Source: Nonomuraea aridisoli
GTDB lineage: Bacteria > Actinomycetota > Actinomycetes > Streptosporangiales > Streptosporangiaceae
DNA: 64,000 nucleotides
Reading direction: 5' to 3'
Assembly: GCF_003236395.1 (NCBI RefSeq)
Contig: NZ_POUD01000009.1
Coordinates: forward strand, 1 to 64,000
Shown: positions 1-7,668 of the stretch, one piece after another
Layout: each line of letters opens with the position of its first letter
Position numbering within the stretch: the first letter of the stretch is position 1
Notes under the pieces: model-generated
The model's input: the letters and a program-made list of their open reading frames with translations, nothing else
What the model was told of the DNA's origin: nothing
Database searches by the model: none
Position numbers and translations under genes: made by a program

Positions 1-338
1 CCACCCACACCCGCGCCCATAACGCCACGGGCCCACCAATCGCCGGCCTCCCAGCCCGAGTCCTCGGCTGACCCACCGCGCAGGCTGAGGAACGCGTGTC
101 ACAGGGCGGTGACGTCCCAGGTGCGCGCAAGAGCGGCCGGGCCGGTGGCGTGCACGGGGACGGCAGCTTGCACAGTGGATGTGGTGCCGCCGGCGCGCGT
201 AGGGGGCGGGGCGCGGTGGCGCGACGGTGGTGGAGCCTCTGTGCGGCCACCATGGGAGGCCCCGTCGCGCGCCCTTATCCGGAAGCGCCGGCGGTGCTCG
301 GCGCTCAGCGTGCGTCAGGTGTGGTCGGAGCGGGTGGG
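1..338. other. No supported gene
   Basis: I see no convincing gene here. The open frames on the plus strand extend into the antisense of dnaX and have no recognisable domain. The recR/ybaB genes that often follow dnaX would lie outside the window. Confidence 0.5.
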
Positions 339-2609
339 TCAGGTGTGATCGATCTCGCCGATGACCTGGGCGTCCAGCTCGCGTTCGAGCAGGGCCATGC
401 CGGAGACGGCGTCAACGTCGGCGTCGGCGTCGTTGAGGGGGTCGACGTCGTCCACGTCGGCGCTCTTGTTGCGTCCCGGGATCGACTCCGGCCAGGCGGA
501 GGCGCCCCCTCGGGCGGCCGGCACGCGCGGGCCCGCCTGGGCGGCCGCCTGCGCCGCCGAACGCGCGGCGGCCCGCCCCTGCCCCCCGCCTCCCGCCGGA
601 GCGGCGGCGACGGTTCGGGTCGGGTCGGGGCCGGGCGGTGCGGCAGGCCCGGGATCGTCGGGGGCCTCGGGCCAGGACTCGTCCGTGGTCGGGCGTCCCG
701 GCGGAGGGGCCGGCGGCTGCGCGGCCTCCTCACCGCCCCTGTCGTCGTGCGGCGCGCCGTGCGACGCCGTACGCCCCTGAGACCCCGGTGTGCCCTGCCC
801 CGCGGCCGGCGGGGCCGTCTGGGCACCGGGCACCGGGCCTCCCGGCGCGCCTCCGTGCGACGGAGGGCGTACGGGGCCCCGCGACGCGGACGGCACCGGC
901 GAGCCGCCCACGACGGCCTCCACCTTCCAGGTGCCGCCGAGCACGTCGCCCAGCACCCCGGCCACCACGGCGTCCTTGCCACCGCCGGTGAAGTTCTTCA
1001 TGGCGCCGACCTGCGTGAAGCCGAGCGTCACGATGTTGCCTTCCACGCCCACCACCTGGGCGTTGGTGCTCACGTTGGCCCAGACGACGATGCTGCGCTG
1101 CTTGAGCGCGGCCAGCACGGCGGGCCACTGGGCCTGCACGGCGCCCGTACCGGACGACGTCGGAGCCCCCTGAAGGGGGCCGCTCTGAGGCGACGGGACA
1201 GGAGCAGCACTCGGTGCCGGGCTCCCCGGACGGACCGGCTCCGGCCAGTCGTCCGACGCTGCGGCAGCGGCGGGCTGCGGCGCGGCGACACCACCGCCGT
1301 CCACCTCACCGCCTCCAGTGGACGCCGTGCCGGAAGCGACCCCACCAGAGGCCGGTTGACCGGTCTGAGGCGTGCCGTTCACGACAGGGGCGCCGGGCGC
1401 GGGCGGCGGAGGGGCCTGGGACGGGGTCGCGCGGGCGGCCATCTGGGCGACGGCGCCGCCGCGTTCGAGACGCTCGATACGGGTGAGCAGCGCCGCCTCA
1501 CCCTGAGCCGCCCCCGGCAGCAGGACACGCGCGCACATCAGCTCCAGCAGCAGACGCGGCGAGGTCGCGCCGCGCATCTCGGTCAGCCCGGCGTTGAACA
1601 CCTCGGCCGCTCGGGTCAGCTCGGCCGGCCCCATCGAGGCGGCCTGCTGCACCAGGCGCTCCAGCTCGTCGGCGGGACGGTCTAGCAGCCCGCTGGAGGC
1701 CGCCTCGGGGACGTTCGCCAGGATCACCAGGTCACGGAAGCGTTCGAGCAGGTCGGCGGCGAAACGGCGGGGATCGTGGCCGCCCTCGATCACCCGGTTG
1801 ACCGTGTGGAACACCCGCGCGCCGTCGCGCGCAGCGAACGCGTTGACGACCTCGTCGAGCAGATCGCCGTCGGTGTAGCCGAGCAGCGAGACGGCCTTGG
1901 CGTACGTGATGCCGTCGTCGTCGGCCCCGGCGAGGAGCTGGTCGAGGATGGACAACGAGTCACGGGCCGAGCCGGCCCCGGCGCGCACGACGAGGGGCAG
2001 CGCGCTCGGCTCGTACGGCACGTCCTCGGAGGTGAGGATCTCCTCCATCAGCGCCCGGAGCGTCGCCGGCGGCATCAGCCGGAACGGATAGTGGTGCGTA
2101 CGCGACTTGATGGTGCCGATGACCTTTTCCGGCTCCGTCGTCGCGAAGATGAACTTCAGGTGCGGCGGGGGCTCCTCGACGAGCTTGAGCAGCGCGTTGA
2201 AACCCTCGCGGGTCACCATGTGCGCCTCGTCGATGATGTAGATCTTGTAGCGCGCGGACACGGGGGCGAAGAAGGCCCGCTCACGCAGGTCGCGCGCGTC
2301 GTCGACACCACCGTGGGAGGCGGCGTCGATCTCTATGACGTCGAGGTGGCCGGGCCCGGTCGGGGCGAGCGCGACACACGACTCGCACACACCGCACGGA
2401 TCGGGCGTGGGACCCTGCTCGCAGTTGAGCGAACGCGCCAGGATGCGGGCGCTGGACGTCTTGCCGCATCCGCGGGGACCGCTGAACAGGTAGGCGTGGT
2501 TGATCCGGCCCGTACGCAGCGCCTGCCGGAGCGGGTCAGTGACGTGTTCCTGACCCTTGACCTCGGCGAAGGTCCCGGGTCGGTACTTGCGGTAAAGCGC
2601 AAGGCTCAT
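339..2609 (-). CDS. dnaX: DNA polymerase III subunit gamma/tau
   Basis: This is the clamp-loader motor of the replicative polymerase, which loads the beta clamp using ATP. The reading frame is open further upstream, but the family start MSLALYRKYRP fixes the ATG at 2609, giving 756 residues; the upstream extension would run over the SRP RNA. Walker A GPRGCGKT is at residues 44-51. A zinc-binding set Cys63, Cys72, Cys75, Cys78 follows, and the Walker B DEAH is at 127-130. After the collar domain comes a long Pro/Gly/Ala-rich disordered stretch, a small folded tau-like segment (around WPAVLAALKQRSIVVWANV), and a second low-complexity tail with an acidic end. Such disordered C-termini are usual in actinomycete DnaX. 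I see no slippery heptamer that would argue for a programmed frameshift. Confidence 0.96.
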   Translation of the reverse strand: MSLALYRKYRPGTFAEVKGQEHVTDPLRQALRTGRINHAYLFSGPRGCGKTSSARILARSLNCEQGPTPDPCGVCESCVALAPTGPGHLDVIEIDAASHGGVDDARDLRERAFFAPVSARYKIYIIDEAHMVTREGFNALLKLVEEPPPHLKFIFATTEPEKVIGTIKSRTHHYPFRLMPPATLRALMEEILTSEDVPYEPSALPLVVRAGAGSARDSLSILDQLLAGADDDGITYAKAVSLLGYTDGDLLDEVVNAFAARDGARVFHTVNRVIEGGHDPRRFAADLLERFRDLVILANVPEAASSGLLDRPADELERLVQQAASMGPAELTRAAEVFNAGLTEMRGATSPRLLLELMCARVLLPGAAQGEAALLTRIERLERGGAVAQMAARATPSQAPPPPAPGAPVVNGTPQTGQPASGGVASGTASTGGGEVDGGGVAAPQPAAAAASDDWPEPVRPGSPAPSAAPVPSPQSGPLQGAPTSSGTGAVQAQWPAVLAALKQRSIVVWANVSTNAQVVGVEGNIVTLGFTQVGAMKNFTGGGKDAVVAGVLGDVLGGTWKVEAVVGGSPVPSASRGPVRPPSHGGAPGGPVPGAQTAPPAAGQGTPGSQGRTASHGAPHDDRGGEEAAQPPAPPPGRPTTDESWPEAPDDPGPAAPPGPDPTRTVAAAPAGGGGQGRAAARSAAQAAAQAGPRVPAARGGASAWPESIPGRNKSADVDDVDPLNDADADVDAVSGMALLERELDAQVIGEIDHT

Positions 2610-2642
2610 ACGACCATCCCGCCTGCGAGGGGGCTCCCAACG

Positions 2643-2735
2643 AAGAGACCCCCCGCACACCCGCCAGAGCCCGCTTATCCTTGCTGCCTTCCGGCCCTGG
2701 GGAGGTTCACAGGATGACGCCGCGCGAGGGGTCCA
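2643..2735 (-). ncRNA. ffs: Small bacterial signal recognition particle RNA (4.5S)
   Basis: The minus strand contains the conserved SRP domain IV loop region (AGGGCCGGAAGGCAGCAAGG). It is closed by complementary ends, GACCCC near 2734 and GGGGTC near 2645. It is about 93 nt, the size of the small SRP RNA class that binds Ffh. It sits directly upstream of dnaX on the same strand, which is a common actinobacterial arrangement. The exact ends are estimated from the closing helix. Confidence 0.9.
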
Positions 2736-2831
2736 GTGACAGTCTAGCCGGACGGCGCAGTGCTCGCTCCACCCTGAAGCCGCGGGAAATCGTGGTCCGC
2801 ACACCCCGGGAAGTCCGGTAAGCTCGTCGGC

Positions 2832-2916
2832 GGAGGATTCGCCTAGTGGCCGAGGGCGCACGCTTGGAAAGCGTGTATAGGGCAACCTATCGGGGGTTCA
2901 AATCCCCCATCCTCCG
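2832..2916 (+). tRNA. tRNA-Ser (anticodon GGA)
   Basis: This is a complete class II tRNA. The acceptor GGAGGAT (2832-2838) pairs with ATCCTCC (2909-2915), and G2916 is the discriminator. The D arm is GCCTAGTGGCCGAGGGC and the anticodon GGA is at 2866-2868. A long variable arm follows, then the T arm GGGGGTTCAAATCCCCC. No CCA is encoded. Its 3' half from 2863 onward is repeated at 4713-4765, so this gene appears to have served as an integration target. The 3' half present here would then have been supplied by the incoming element. Confidence 0.96.
2863..2916 (+). repeat. att-like direct repeat, left copy (3' half of tRNA-Ser)
   Basis: This 54-bp segment starts at the anticodon loop (CTTGGAAAGCG) and runs to the discriminator base. 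It matches 4713-4765 with one substitution and one missing G in the T stem. Confidence 0.8.
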
Positions 2917-2938
2917 CGCCTGGTTGAGGCAGTAACAC

Positions 2939-2970
2939 GAAGGGGCCGACCATACCCAGTCGGCCCCTTC
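2939..2970 (+). terminator. Hairpin terminator after tRNA-Ser
   Basis: A 12-bp perfect stem (GAAGGGGCCGAC) with an 8-nt loop lies 22 nt after the tRNA. There is no long T tract, which is normal for actinomycete terminators. Confidence 0.7.
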
Positions 2971-2978
2971 GTCGTGTC

Positions 2979-3001
2979 CAGTCTCAGTTTCAGTCTCAGT
3001 T
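2979..3001 (+). repeat. Inner 23-bp direct repeat, left copy
   Basis: A CTCAGT-rich 23-mer matches 20 of 23 bases with 4597-4619, in the same orientation. It lies 62 nt inside the left tRNA-derived repeat. The position suggests an integrase arm-type site, but that role is inference. Confidence 0.5.
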
Positions 3002-3035
3002 GGCCTCTTCGGCATGACCGGACGGGCAAGTTCCG

Positions 3036-3300
3036 GTGGAAGCGATCAACACGCCACGCACCCGCGTCATGATGCGGCAGCACCTGTGCATGGTGTGCAG
3101 CAGCTCATGCCAGCGCCTCGATGGCCGCTACTGGTGGCTGTTCGTCAACGACCCCGCGGTGTACTTCCGGACAACACCCGGCGGGAGTTCGTCACCGCGC
3201 TGTGGCAGGCCGCCTTGACACTCGATCCCGCCCCTTGTACGCCCCCGGTCAGGGCTCCGCCACACGCCCGTGCGCCCCCTGGCCGGGGGTTCAACAAGCT
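3036..3300 (+). pseudogene. Decayed small actinomycete gene (zinc-knuckle-like), frame-disrupted
   Basis: Frame 3 from 3036 reads a CxxC-containing start (RQHLCMVCSSSC) followed by DGRYWWLFVNDPAVYF. This resembles, from memory, short Streptomyces hypothetical proteins that begin LCQVCG and continue GRxWWVL. The frame closes early at 3218. A plausible continuation (ALWQAALTLDPAPC) lies in another frame just downstream, so I read this as a frameshifted remnant. The remaining bases up to 3529 hold nothing else I can support. The family assignment is weak. Confidence 0.3.
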
Positions 3301-3529
3301 GGGCAGAGAAGTGTCCCTGCTGTCCCCGGCGTCCCTGAGCATGCTTCGACCGGCACCAACACGAGTGGCCCAGGAGGGACAGCCAACAGTCAGCGGTGTT
3401 CCTGCTGCCCCTGGACAGAGGGGAGGGTCTCCTTTCGTCAAGCGCCAAGCAGGCCGTCTACCTAGACTTCCGAAGCCGTTTTGTCGGCGATTGCTGCGAT
3501 CATGCCGCTGACGCAATCAAGGAGCGACC

Positions 3530-4213
3530 ATGGCAGAGGCCCACGAAGAACTCCCCTGTTTCCCCGGCTACGAGACATTAGGTGAGATCTACTGCGTGTC
3601 CTTCGTCCGCGATCTCTCTCCAGAGAAAGTCCTCCGCCGGTTCGGCGTGGACGAGGAGAGCCTGGAAGAGGTGGCATTCGACGAGCTGGACTATCGCTCG
3701 GTGGAGAGCATGAGGGACGACGCGGCCGGTTACATCGGAGCCGCACGAGTCGGCGACTGGACCGTGGTCATCGAACCAGGGGGATGGCAGATCGCCGTCG
3801 ACGACAACACCTACGCCCCGGTCTCACGAGGAACCGAGGTCGTGTCGGTCTGCCGCCACAACTACGCCCAGGACACCTTCGCCTACATCGTCGACGGCAC
3901 ACCGGTCGTCTGGTTCGACCCGATGTATCCAGAAGAGCGATCGGGCAGTGATCCAGACCGCTTCGTCGCAAAGATGCGGGAGGTCGGGCTGGATCCCGAC
4001 CACGACATCGATGGACCGGGGATCGACCACCCGATGGAGAGTTCGTTCGCCTTGGCGAGCAGCATCACCGGTCTCTCGTTTTCGACGGACCTGCGGAGCC
4101 TGCGGTTCCTCGGCGCGGAACCCCTTGGAGGGTTGAGCGGCAGCTCGATGCAGAACCAGAATGGCGCTTCGCGAACTCTTTCCGACGTGCTACGCGCGCA
4201 AGGTCTGCTGTAA
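3530..4213 (+). CDS. DUF6461 family protein
   Basis: This 227-residue protein has the features I associate with DUF6461: an early FVRDLSPEKVLRRFG segment, the core GDWTVVIEPGGWQ, the strand motif SRGTEVVSV, and DPDRFVAKMREVGLDPD. The family is actinobacterial, often found in accessory regions, and has no established function. The ATG is supported by GGAGCGACC just upstream. It is the main intact cargo of the tRNA-Ser-bounded element and is slightly less GC-rich in its codon use than neighbouring housekeeping genes. It has no signal peptide or membrane segment, so it is probably cytoplasmic. Confidence 0.75.
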   Translation: MAEAHEELPCFPGYETLGEIYCVSFVRDLSPEKVLRRFGVDEESLEEVAFDELDYRSVESMRDDAAGYIGAARVGDWTVVIEPGGWQIAVDDNTYAPVSRGTEVVSVCRHNYAQDTFAYIVDGTPVVWFDPMYPEERSGSDPDRFVAKMREVGLDPDHDIDGPGIDHPMESSFALASSITGLSFSTDLRSLRFLGAEPLGGLSGSSMQNQNGASRTLSDVLRAQGLL

Positions 4214-4228
4214 CACTGGACGGCTTCG

Positions 4229-4495
4229 TCAAGCTTCTGAGCCAGATTCCTGCTCGAACTCGGCCTTGCGTCGAGCGAGGTAGGCAGGCCAGTCGGTGCG
4301 CGCAGCGATGACGTCATCGATGGAAAGTTTGATCACTCCGCAGAAGCCGACGGAGCAGGCGCGCGGCATGGAGGCGTCGATCAGGGAAATCCCCTCGATC
4401 TGATCGTCATCGTTGAAGGTGCAGAGTACGGGGTGGAAAGAGCAGTCTTCGTAGATATCGCCGGGGCTGATACGTCCGGGCCGGTCTCTGGTCAC
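4229..4495 (-). CDS. Small conserved hypothetical protein (GDIYEDCSFHPVLC type)
   Basis: This is an 88-residue protein with a GTG start at 4495. The segment GDIYEDCSFHPVLCT, then GISLIDASMPRACSV and HCG/FCG-IKLS-like text, resembles a family of short Streptomyces hypotheticals that I recall but cannot name. Conserved Cys and His residues suggest a metal site or structural role. It converges on the DUF6461 gene (15 nt between stops), and both lie inside the tRNA-bounded element. Function is unknown, and the start lacks a clear ribosome binding site. Confidence 0.6.
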   Translation of the reverse strand: MTRDRPGRISPGDIYEDCSFHPVLCTFNDDDQIEGISLIDASMPRACSVGFCGVIKLSIDDVIAARTDWPAYLARRKAEFEQESGSEA

Positions 4496-4596
4496 AGAGA
4501 AAGTGTGGCGGGTCGTAGCGACAACCCTTGTCTTCAGCGGGTCATGCCAGGCCCGGTGACCACAGCCCCCAGTGTTACAGCAGATCTATCGCCAGG

Positions 4597-4619
4597 CAGT
4601 CTCAATCTCAGCCTCAGTT
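4597..4619 (+). repeat. Inner 23-bp direct repeat, right copy
   Basis: This is 20/23 identical to 2979-3001 and ends 93 nt before the right tRNA-derived repeat. See the left copy for its possible meaning. Between 4496 and 4712 I see no gene. Confidence 0.5.
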
Positions 4620-4712
4620 CGTCCCCGTACGGAGGCGTTCACCGAGGTCAGTGTGAAAGCCGTGACCGCAGCTGGAGACGCTGATGACCGGCGGTGGACG
4701 AAGGTCCACAGA

Positions 4713-4765
4713 CTTGGAAAGCGTGTATGGGGCAACCTATCGGGGTTCAAATCCCCCATCCTCCG
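4713..4765 (+). repeat. att-like direct repeat, right copy (truncated tRNA-Ser)
   Basis: This is a second copy of the tRNA-Ser 3' half, starting at CTTGGAAAGCG and ending CCTCCG. It lacks the acceptor 5' strand, the D arm and the 5' anticodon stem, so it is not a functional tRNA. Immediately before it is a small inverted repeat, GTGGAC-GAAG-GTCCAC (4694-4709), that is not tRNA-derived. Confidence 0.8.
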
Positions 4766-4772
4766 CCAGCTC

Positions 4773-4808
4773 GGAAGGGGTGTGCCGCAGTCGCGGCACA
4801 CCCCTTCC
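4773..4808 (+). terminator. Strong hairpin terminator, probably the native tRNA-Ser terminator
   Basis: A 16-bp perfect stem (GGAAGGGGTGTGCCGC) with a 4-nt loop starts 8 nt after the truncated tRNA copy. If the element inserted at the tRNA 3' end, this would be the original chromosomal terminator displaced by about 1.85 kb. Confidence 0.75.
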
Positions 4809-4892
4809 GGCTTTCCAGGCTCAGTCGGCGCTGCTTCAGAACCCGCACTTCCGCTCGGTGAACCGGTGGCGGGCGAACGACGTCATAGCGGC

Positions 4893-5837
4893 GTGAAACC
4901 CATCCATTGGATCAGCGTGGTCACGGCGGCGATTCTCCTTCTCACGGCGGTCGTCCTGGTTCCGGCCACGGTCGGCGAGCCTGCGCGATCGGTACCGGCC
5001 TCGTGTCCACAACGATGGGACAGCGACGAGATCGGCCACTGGGTGCCGGCCGCCGCCGATCTCGACGGGGTCGAGGAATCACTTGTGCCCGGTACGCCGA
5101 CAAGCGCGTTGATCTGCGCCTACCCCGGGCAGAACTCGGCTCCGGGCGGGGAGTCGCTCGCCGGATCACGCACCTTGACCGACCAGGCCAGGTCGATGGC
5201 CTACGACCTGGGATACCTTCCGGTCACCACCGATCGCGTCGAGAAGGCGTGCACGTTGATGGGCGGGCAGATGACGAACTACCTCATCCGGTTCGCCTAC
5301 CCCGACGGCCAGGCGCTGTGGGTGGGCAGCGCCGAAGAGGTCAACTCCTGCGTGACGACCACCAACGGCACGATCGTCAGCGATTCCTACGTCGGGCCCG
5401 GCATCACCGCCGCCTACCGCACCGGAACCTGGAGACTTCCCCAGCCCGAGGACCCTTGCGACCCGGCGACCGGACGGCGAGGGCAGGACGCGGAAATAGT
5501 GCCCGATGAGCCGATCACGGTGCTGGTCTGCCGAGACGAACCAGGCGGGACCTCCACCCCCCGCCCGTCCCGCGGGCTGGAGCATGGAGAGCAGCAGGCG
5601 CGTGAGCTGGCGGCGGACCTGAACTCGCTGGACACCGAACCCGGCGGGAACACGTGCCGGGGAGTCGGTGGTGGCCGAGGGGAGATGCTCACTCTGCACT
5701 TCGGTTATGAGGAGGGACCTCCGGCCTGGGTGCGGATCATTCCCCATTGCCGCCCGTCGGTGAGCAACGGGGTGCTCGCGGGGAATCTGGACGATGCACT
5801 TCTCGGCCGGATAGGGCGGCTCGCGCCGCTCGCCTGA
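4893..5837 (+). CDS. Membrane-anchored or secreted hypothetical protein
   Basis: This is a 314-residue protein. I chose the GTG at 4893 because the encoded N-terminus (MKPIHWISVV, then about 18 hydrophobic residues) is a good signal anchor, whereas the longer frame would read through the truncated tRNA and terminator. The exported part has two similar halves, each containing a Cys-bearing D/E-rich strand and an ALICAYPG- or VLVCRDEPG-type segment. Several paired cysteines suggest disulfides. I recognise no domain. It is the first gene outside the element and converges on the SDR gene. Confidence 0.7.
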   Translation: MKPIHWISVVTAAILLLTAVVLVPATVGEPARSVPASCPQRWDSDEIGHWVPAAADLDGVEESLVPGTPTSALICAYPGQNSAPGGESLAGSRTLTDQARSMAYDLGYLPVTTDRVEKACTLMGGQMTNYLIRFAYPDGQALWVGSAEEVNSCVTTTNGTIVSDSYVGPGITAAYRTGTWRLPQPEDPCDPATGRRGQDAEIVPDEPITVLVCRDEPGGTSTPRPSRGLEHGEQQARELAADLNSLDTEPGGNTCRGVGGGRGEMLTLHFGYEEGPPAWVRIIPHCRPSVSNGVLAGNLDDALLGRIGRLAPLA

Positions 5838-5859
5838 CGCCCCCCGTTCCGGCAAAGCG

Positions 5860-6588
5860 TCAGACCTGTTCGAAGTGGAACGCCTTGATGAAGCAGTCGC
5901 GGGGCTGGGCCACGGCGAAGAGGATGCAGTCCACGAGTGACTGTGCGGTGAGGGCGCTCTTGGCGTCGCGTGGCGTGCTTTCCCACTTCTCGGAGAGCGG
6001 GTCAGGGTTGTCGAAGTCGGGCGGGTAGAGGGAGATCACCCGGACCCCCTGGGGCCGCAGGCGCTTGGAAAGGATCTCGGTGAACCCCGCCTGGGCGCTC
6101 TTGGCCGCGTAGAAGGCGTCGTGCGCGTCCGAGCGGTGGTGACCGGCCGTTCCGCAGGCGGAGACCATGGTCACCACGTCCGGCTTGTCCGAGTTGAGGA
6201 GGAGAGGGAGGAAGTTCTTCACGGTCAGGACGGTGCCGGTGGCGCCGGACGCGATGGTGTCGACGACGTCGGCGTCGGAGGCGGACTGCAGGGCCGGTCC
6301 TGAGAGGTAGCGGGAGCCGTTGTTGATCAGTACGTCGATGCGGTCGGTGTGCCGGGCGACGCCGGCGGCGAAGTCGCGGATCGAGGCCGGGACCGTCAGG
6401 TCGCAGGCGAAGGCGTGGACCTGCTGGTGCCCTCGGCCGCGAATCTCGTCGCGGACACGTTCAGCGGCGGCGAGAGTGCGCGCGGAGAGGAAGACCTCGG
6501 CGCCGAGGTCCGCGAGACGGATGGCCAGAGTGCGTCCGAAGTCGCGGCCGGCGGCGGTGATGACCACGCGGTGATCGTCGAATCTCAT
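5860..6588 (-). CDS. Atypical SDR-family oxidoreductase
   Basis: This 242-residue protein has the Rossmann layout of a short-chain dehydrogenase. The ATG at 6588 (MRFDDHRVVIT) is the family-like start; the frame extends upstream without homologous-looking sequence. The nucleotide-binding loop reads TAAGRDFG, so two of the three glycines of TGxxxGxG are replaced. The usual NNAG is NNGS. The catalytic Ser (MVSACG) and YxxxK (FYAAK) are present. Substrate is unknown, and the altered cofactor loop makes normal NAD(P) binding uncertain. It is transcribed divergently from the disrupted locus at 6692. Confidence 0.85.
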   Translation of the reverse strand: MRFDDHRVVITAAGRDFGRTLAIRLADLGAEVFLSARTLAAAERVRDEIRGRGHQQVHAFACDLTVPASIRDFAAGVARHTDRIDVLINNGSRYLSGPALQSASDADVVDTIASGATGTVLTVKNFLPLLLNSDKPDVVTMVSACGTAGHHRSDAHDAFYAAKSAQAGFTEILSKRLRPQGVRVISLYPPDFDNPDPLSEKWESTPRDAKSALTAQSLVDCILFAVAQPRDCFIKAFHFEQV

Positions 6589-6691
6589 GTCGGTGCTCCC
6601 TGTTCGTAGAGTGAGCGCGACGCGAGCGTACGACCGGCGGGTGTCGTAGAGCATGCTGCCTCCAGGCACCCCCACGACACGAAGGACATCA

Positions 6692-7498
6692 GTGACCCGC
6701 ATGCTCCGCCACCTCGACGAAGAGCTCTACGCGCAGTACGGAAGCCTCTGCCTCTACGGTGTCACCGACGACTGCCTGGAGTTCCGCGACAACGTGTCGG
6801 AGAGCTACCACGCGTACGTCACCGTCCACCTGGAGGCGTGGGACACCGAGCCGCCGGAGCTCGGGGCCGACTGGAGGCCGATCGAGCGGACGGAATTCAC
6901 GGCCGTCACCGGAGTGATCCAGATGGGCGTGGTGGAAGACGGCGGCCACGACTTCCTGATCGGCCCTCCCCTCTTCGAGCAACGGCGCGGACCCGGTCGC
7001 CCGCACGTTCAACGTGCATCGTGAGGATTCGGTCTCCCGAGCGTTGAACCCCGATCACGCGCCCACCTTCCGGATCTCCTCGCAGGAGCTCGACCTCCGT
7101 GACAAGCGACCGGGCGGCACCTGCCGGATGTGGCGCTGGGAGAGGGAGACCGCCGACGGCGAGCCGGAGGACGGCAACCTTCTGACGGGCAGGATCGTGC
7201 ACGTCCGCGACCTCCACGGCGGCCGAGTCCTCGCCTCGGGCATCGTGACGATACTCAGCGCGGAGGACGGGCGTCACGACGTCCGCGACGCCGAATTCCA
7301 CGAGGCCGCCCGGGTGCTCTGCGCCGAGGAAACCTGGCCGCGCGTGAGTTCAGTCGTACGGTGCCGGGCGCCTTCAAACGCCGCCCATGTCCGTCGCCGT
7401 CCCTGGAGGAACCGCCGCGGGACACCTGGGTGGAGGAGTTCTTCGACTGGCTGGATCCGGTCGTCCGCGCCGGTCACGGCCTGTACCTCTGGATTTGA
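6692..7498 (+). pseudogene. Frame-disrupted hypothetical locus
   Basis: A GTG at 6692, preceded by GAAGGA, opens a well-formed acidic protein (MLRHLDEELYAQYGSLCLYGV...) that runs to about residue 90 and then degenerates before the stop at 7024. Good-looking coding text continues in another frame from about 6990 (ARTFNVHREDS...) through LLTGRIVHVRDLHGGRVLASG to near 7330. It then shifts back for the end (TWVEEFFDWLDPVVRAGHGLYLW, stop 7498). This could be one gene with two frameshifts, or a short gene followed by a second one (GTG 7014) carrying one frameshift. Sequencing error is also possible. No domain is recognised. Confidence 0.45.
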
Positions 7499-7521
7499 GC
7501 GTCCCGGCTGTCCAGTACGAA

Positions 7522-7551
7522 AGGGGTGCGCCGTGGTGACGGCGCACCCCT
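7522..7551. terminator. Hairpin terminator
   Basis: A 12-bp perfect stem (AGGGGTGCGCCG) with a 6-nt loop lies in the convergent gap between the disrupted locus and the BTRD-like gene. Confidence 0.65.
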
Positions 7552-7596
7552 GAGCAGGTCGGCGGAGCTCCCTCCGGCCTGCGCTACCGTTGAGCC

Positions 7597-7627
7597 GAGT
7601 CCGGCACACTGATCCTGTGCCGGACTC
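7597..7627. terminator. Second hairpin in the same convergent gap
   Basis: A 12-bp perfect stem (GAGTCCGGCACA) with a 7-nt loop lies 41 nt before the stop of the minus-strand gene, so it probably terminates that gene. Confidence 0.6.
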
Positions 7628-7668
7628 AGCCCAAGAGAACGCGGGCGTTCACGGAGTTCGGCCGGTTT

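Larger units (their letters stand above)
2863..4765. mobile_element. Putative integrated element or remnant at tRNA-Ser, without integrase
   Basis: The region is bounded by a 54/53-bp direct repeat of the tRNA-Ser 3' half. It contains a second, imperfect 23-bp direct repeat just inside each end (2979-3001 and 4597-4619). Cargo is a decayed small gene, a DUF6461 gene and a minus-strand 88-residue gene. Each end is followed by its own hairpin terminator, as expected if an element inserted between the tRNA and its native terminator. No integrase, excisionase or replication gene is present. It is therefore either a decayed integrative element or a small element mobilised in trans. The att-like boundaries are seen directly; the mobility history is inference. 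Confidence 0.65.

Noticed and set aside
96-1685. Long plus-strand open frame of 529 codons
   Set aside because: It is antisense to the 3' part of dnaX, Arg/Gly/Ala-rich and without any domain; high-GC antisense frames stay open by chance.
2610-2885. N-terminal extension of dnaX to an upstream ATG
   Set aside because: It would translate the SRP RNA gene and part of tRNA-Ser; the conserved DnaX start is at 2609.
4713-4765. A second functional tRNA-Ser
   Set aside because: The acceptor 5' strand, D arm and 5' anticodon stem are missing; the flanking bases cannot fold to replace them.
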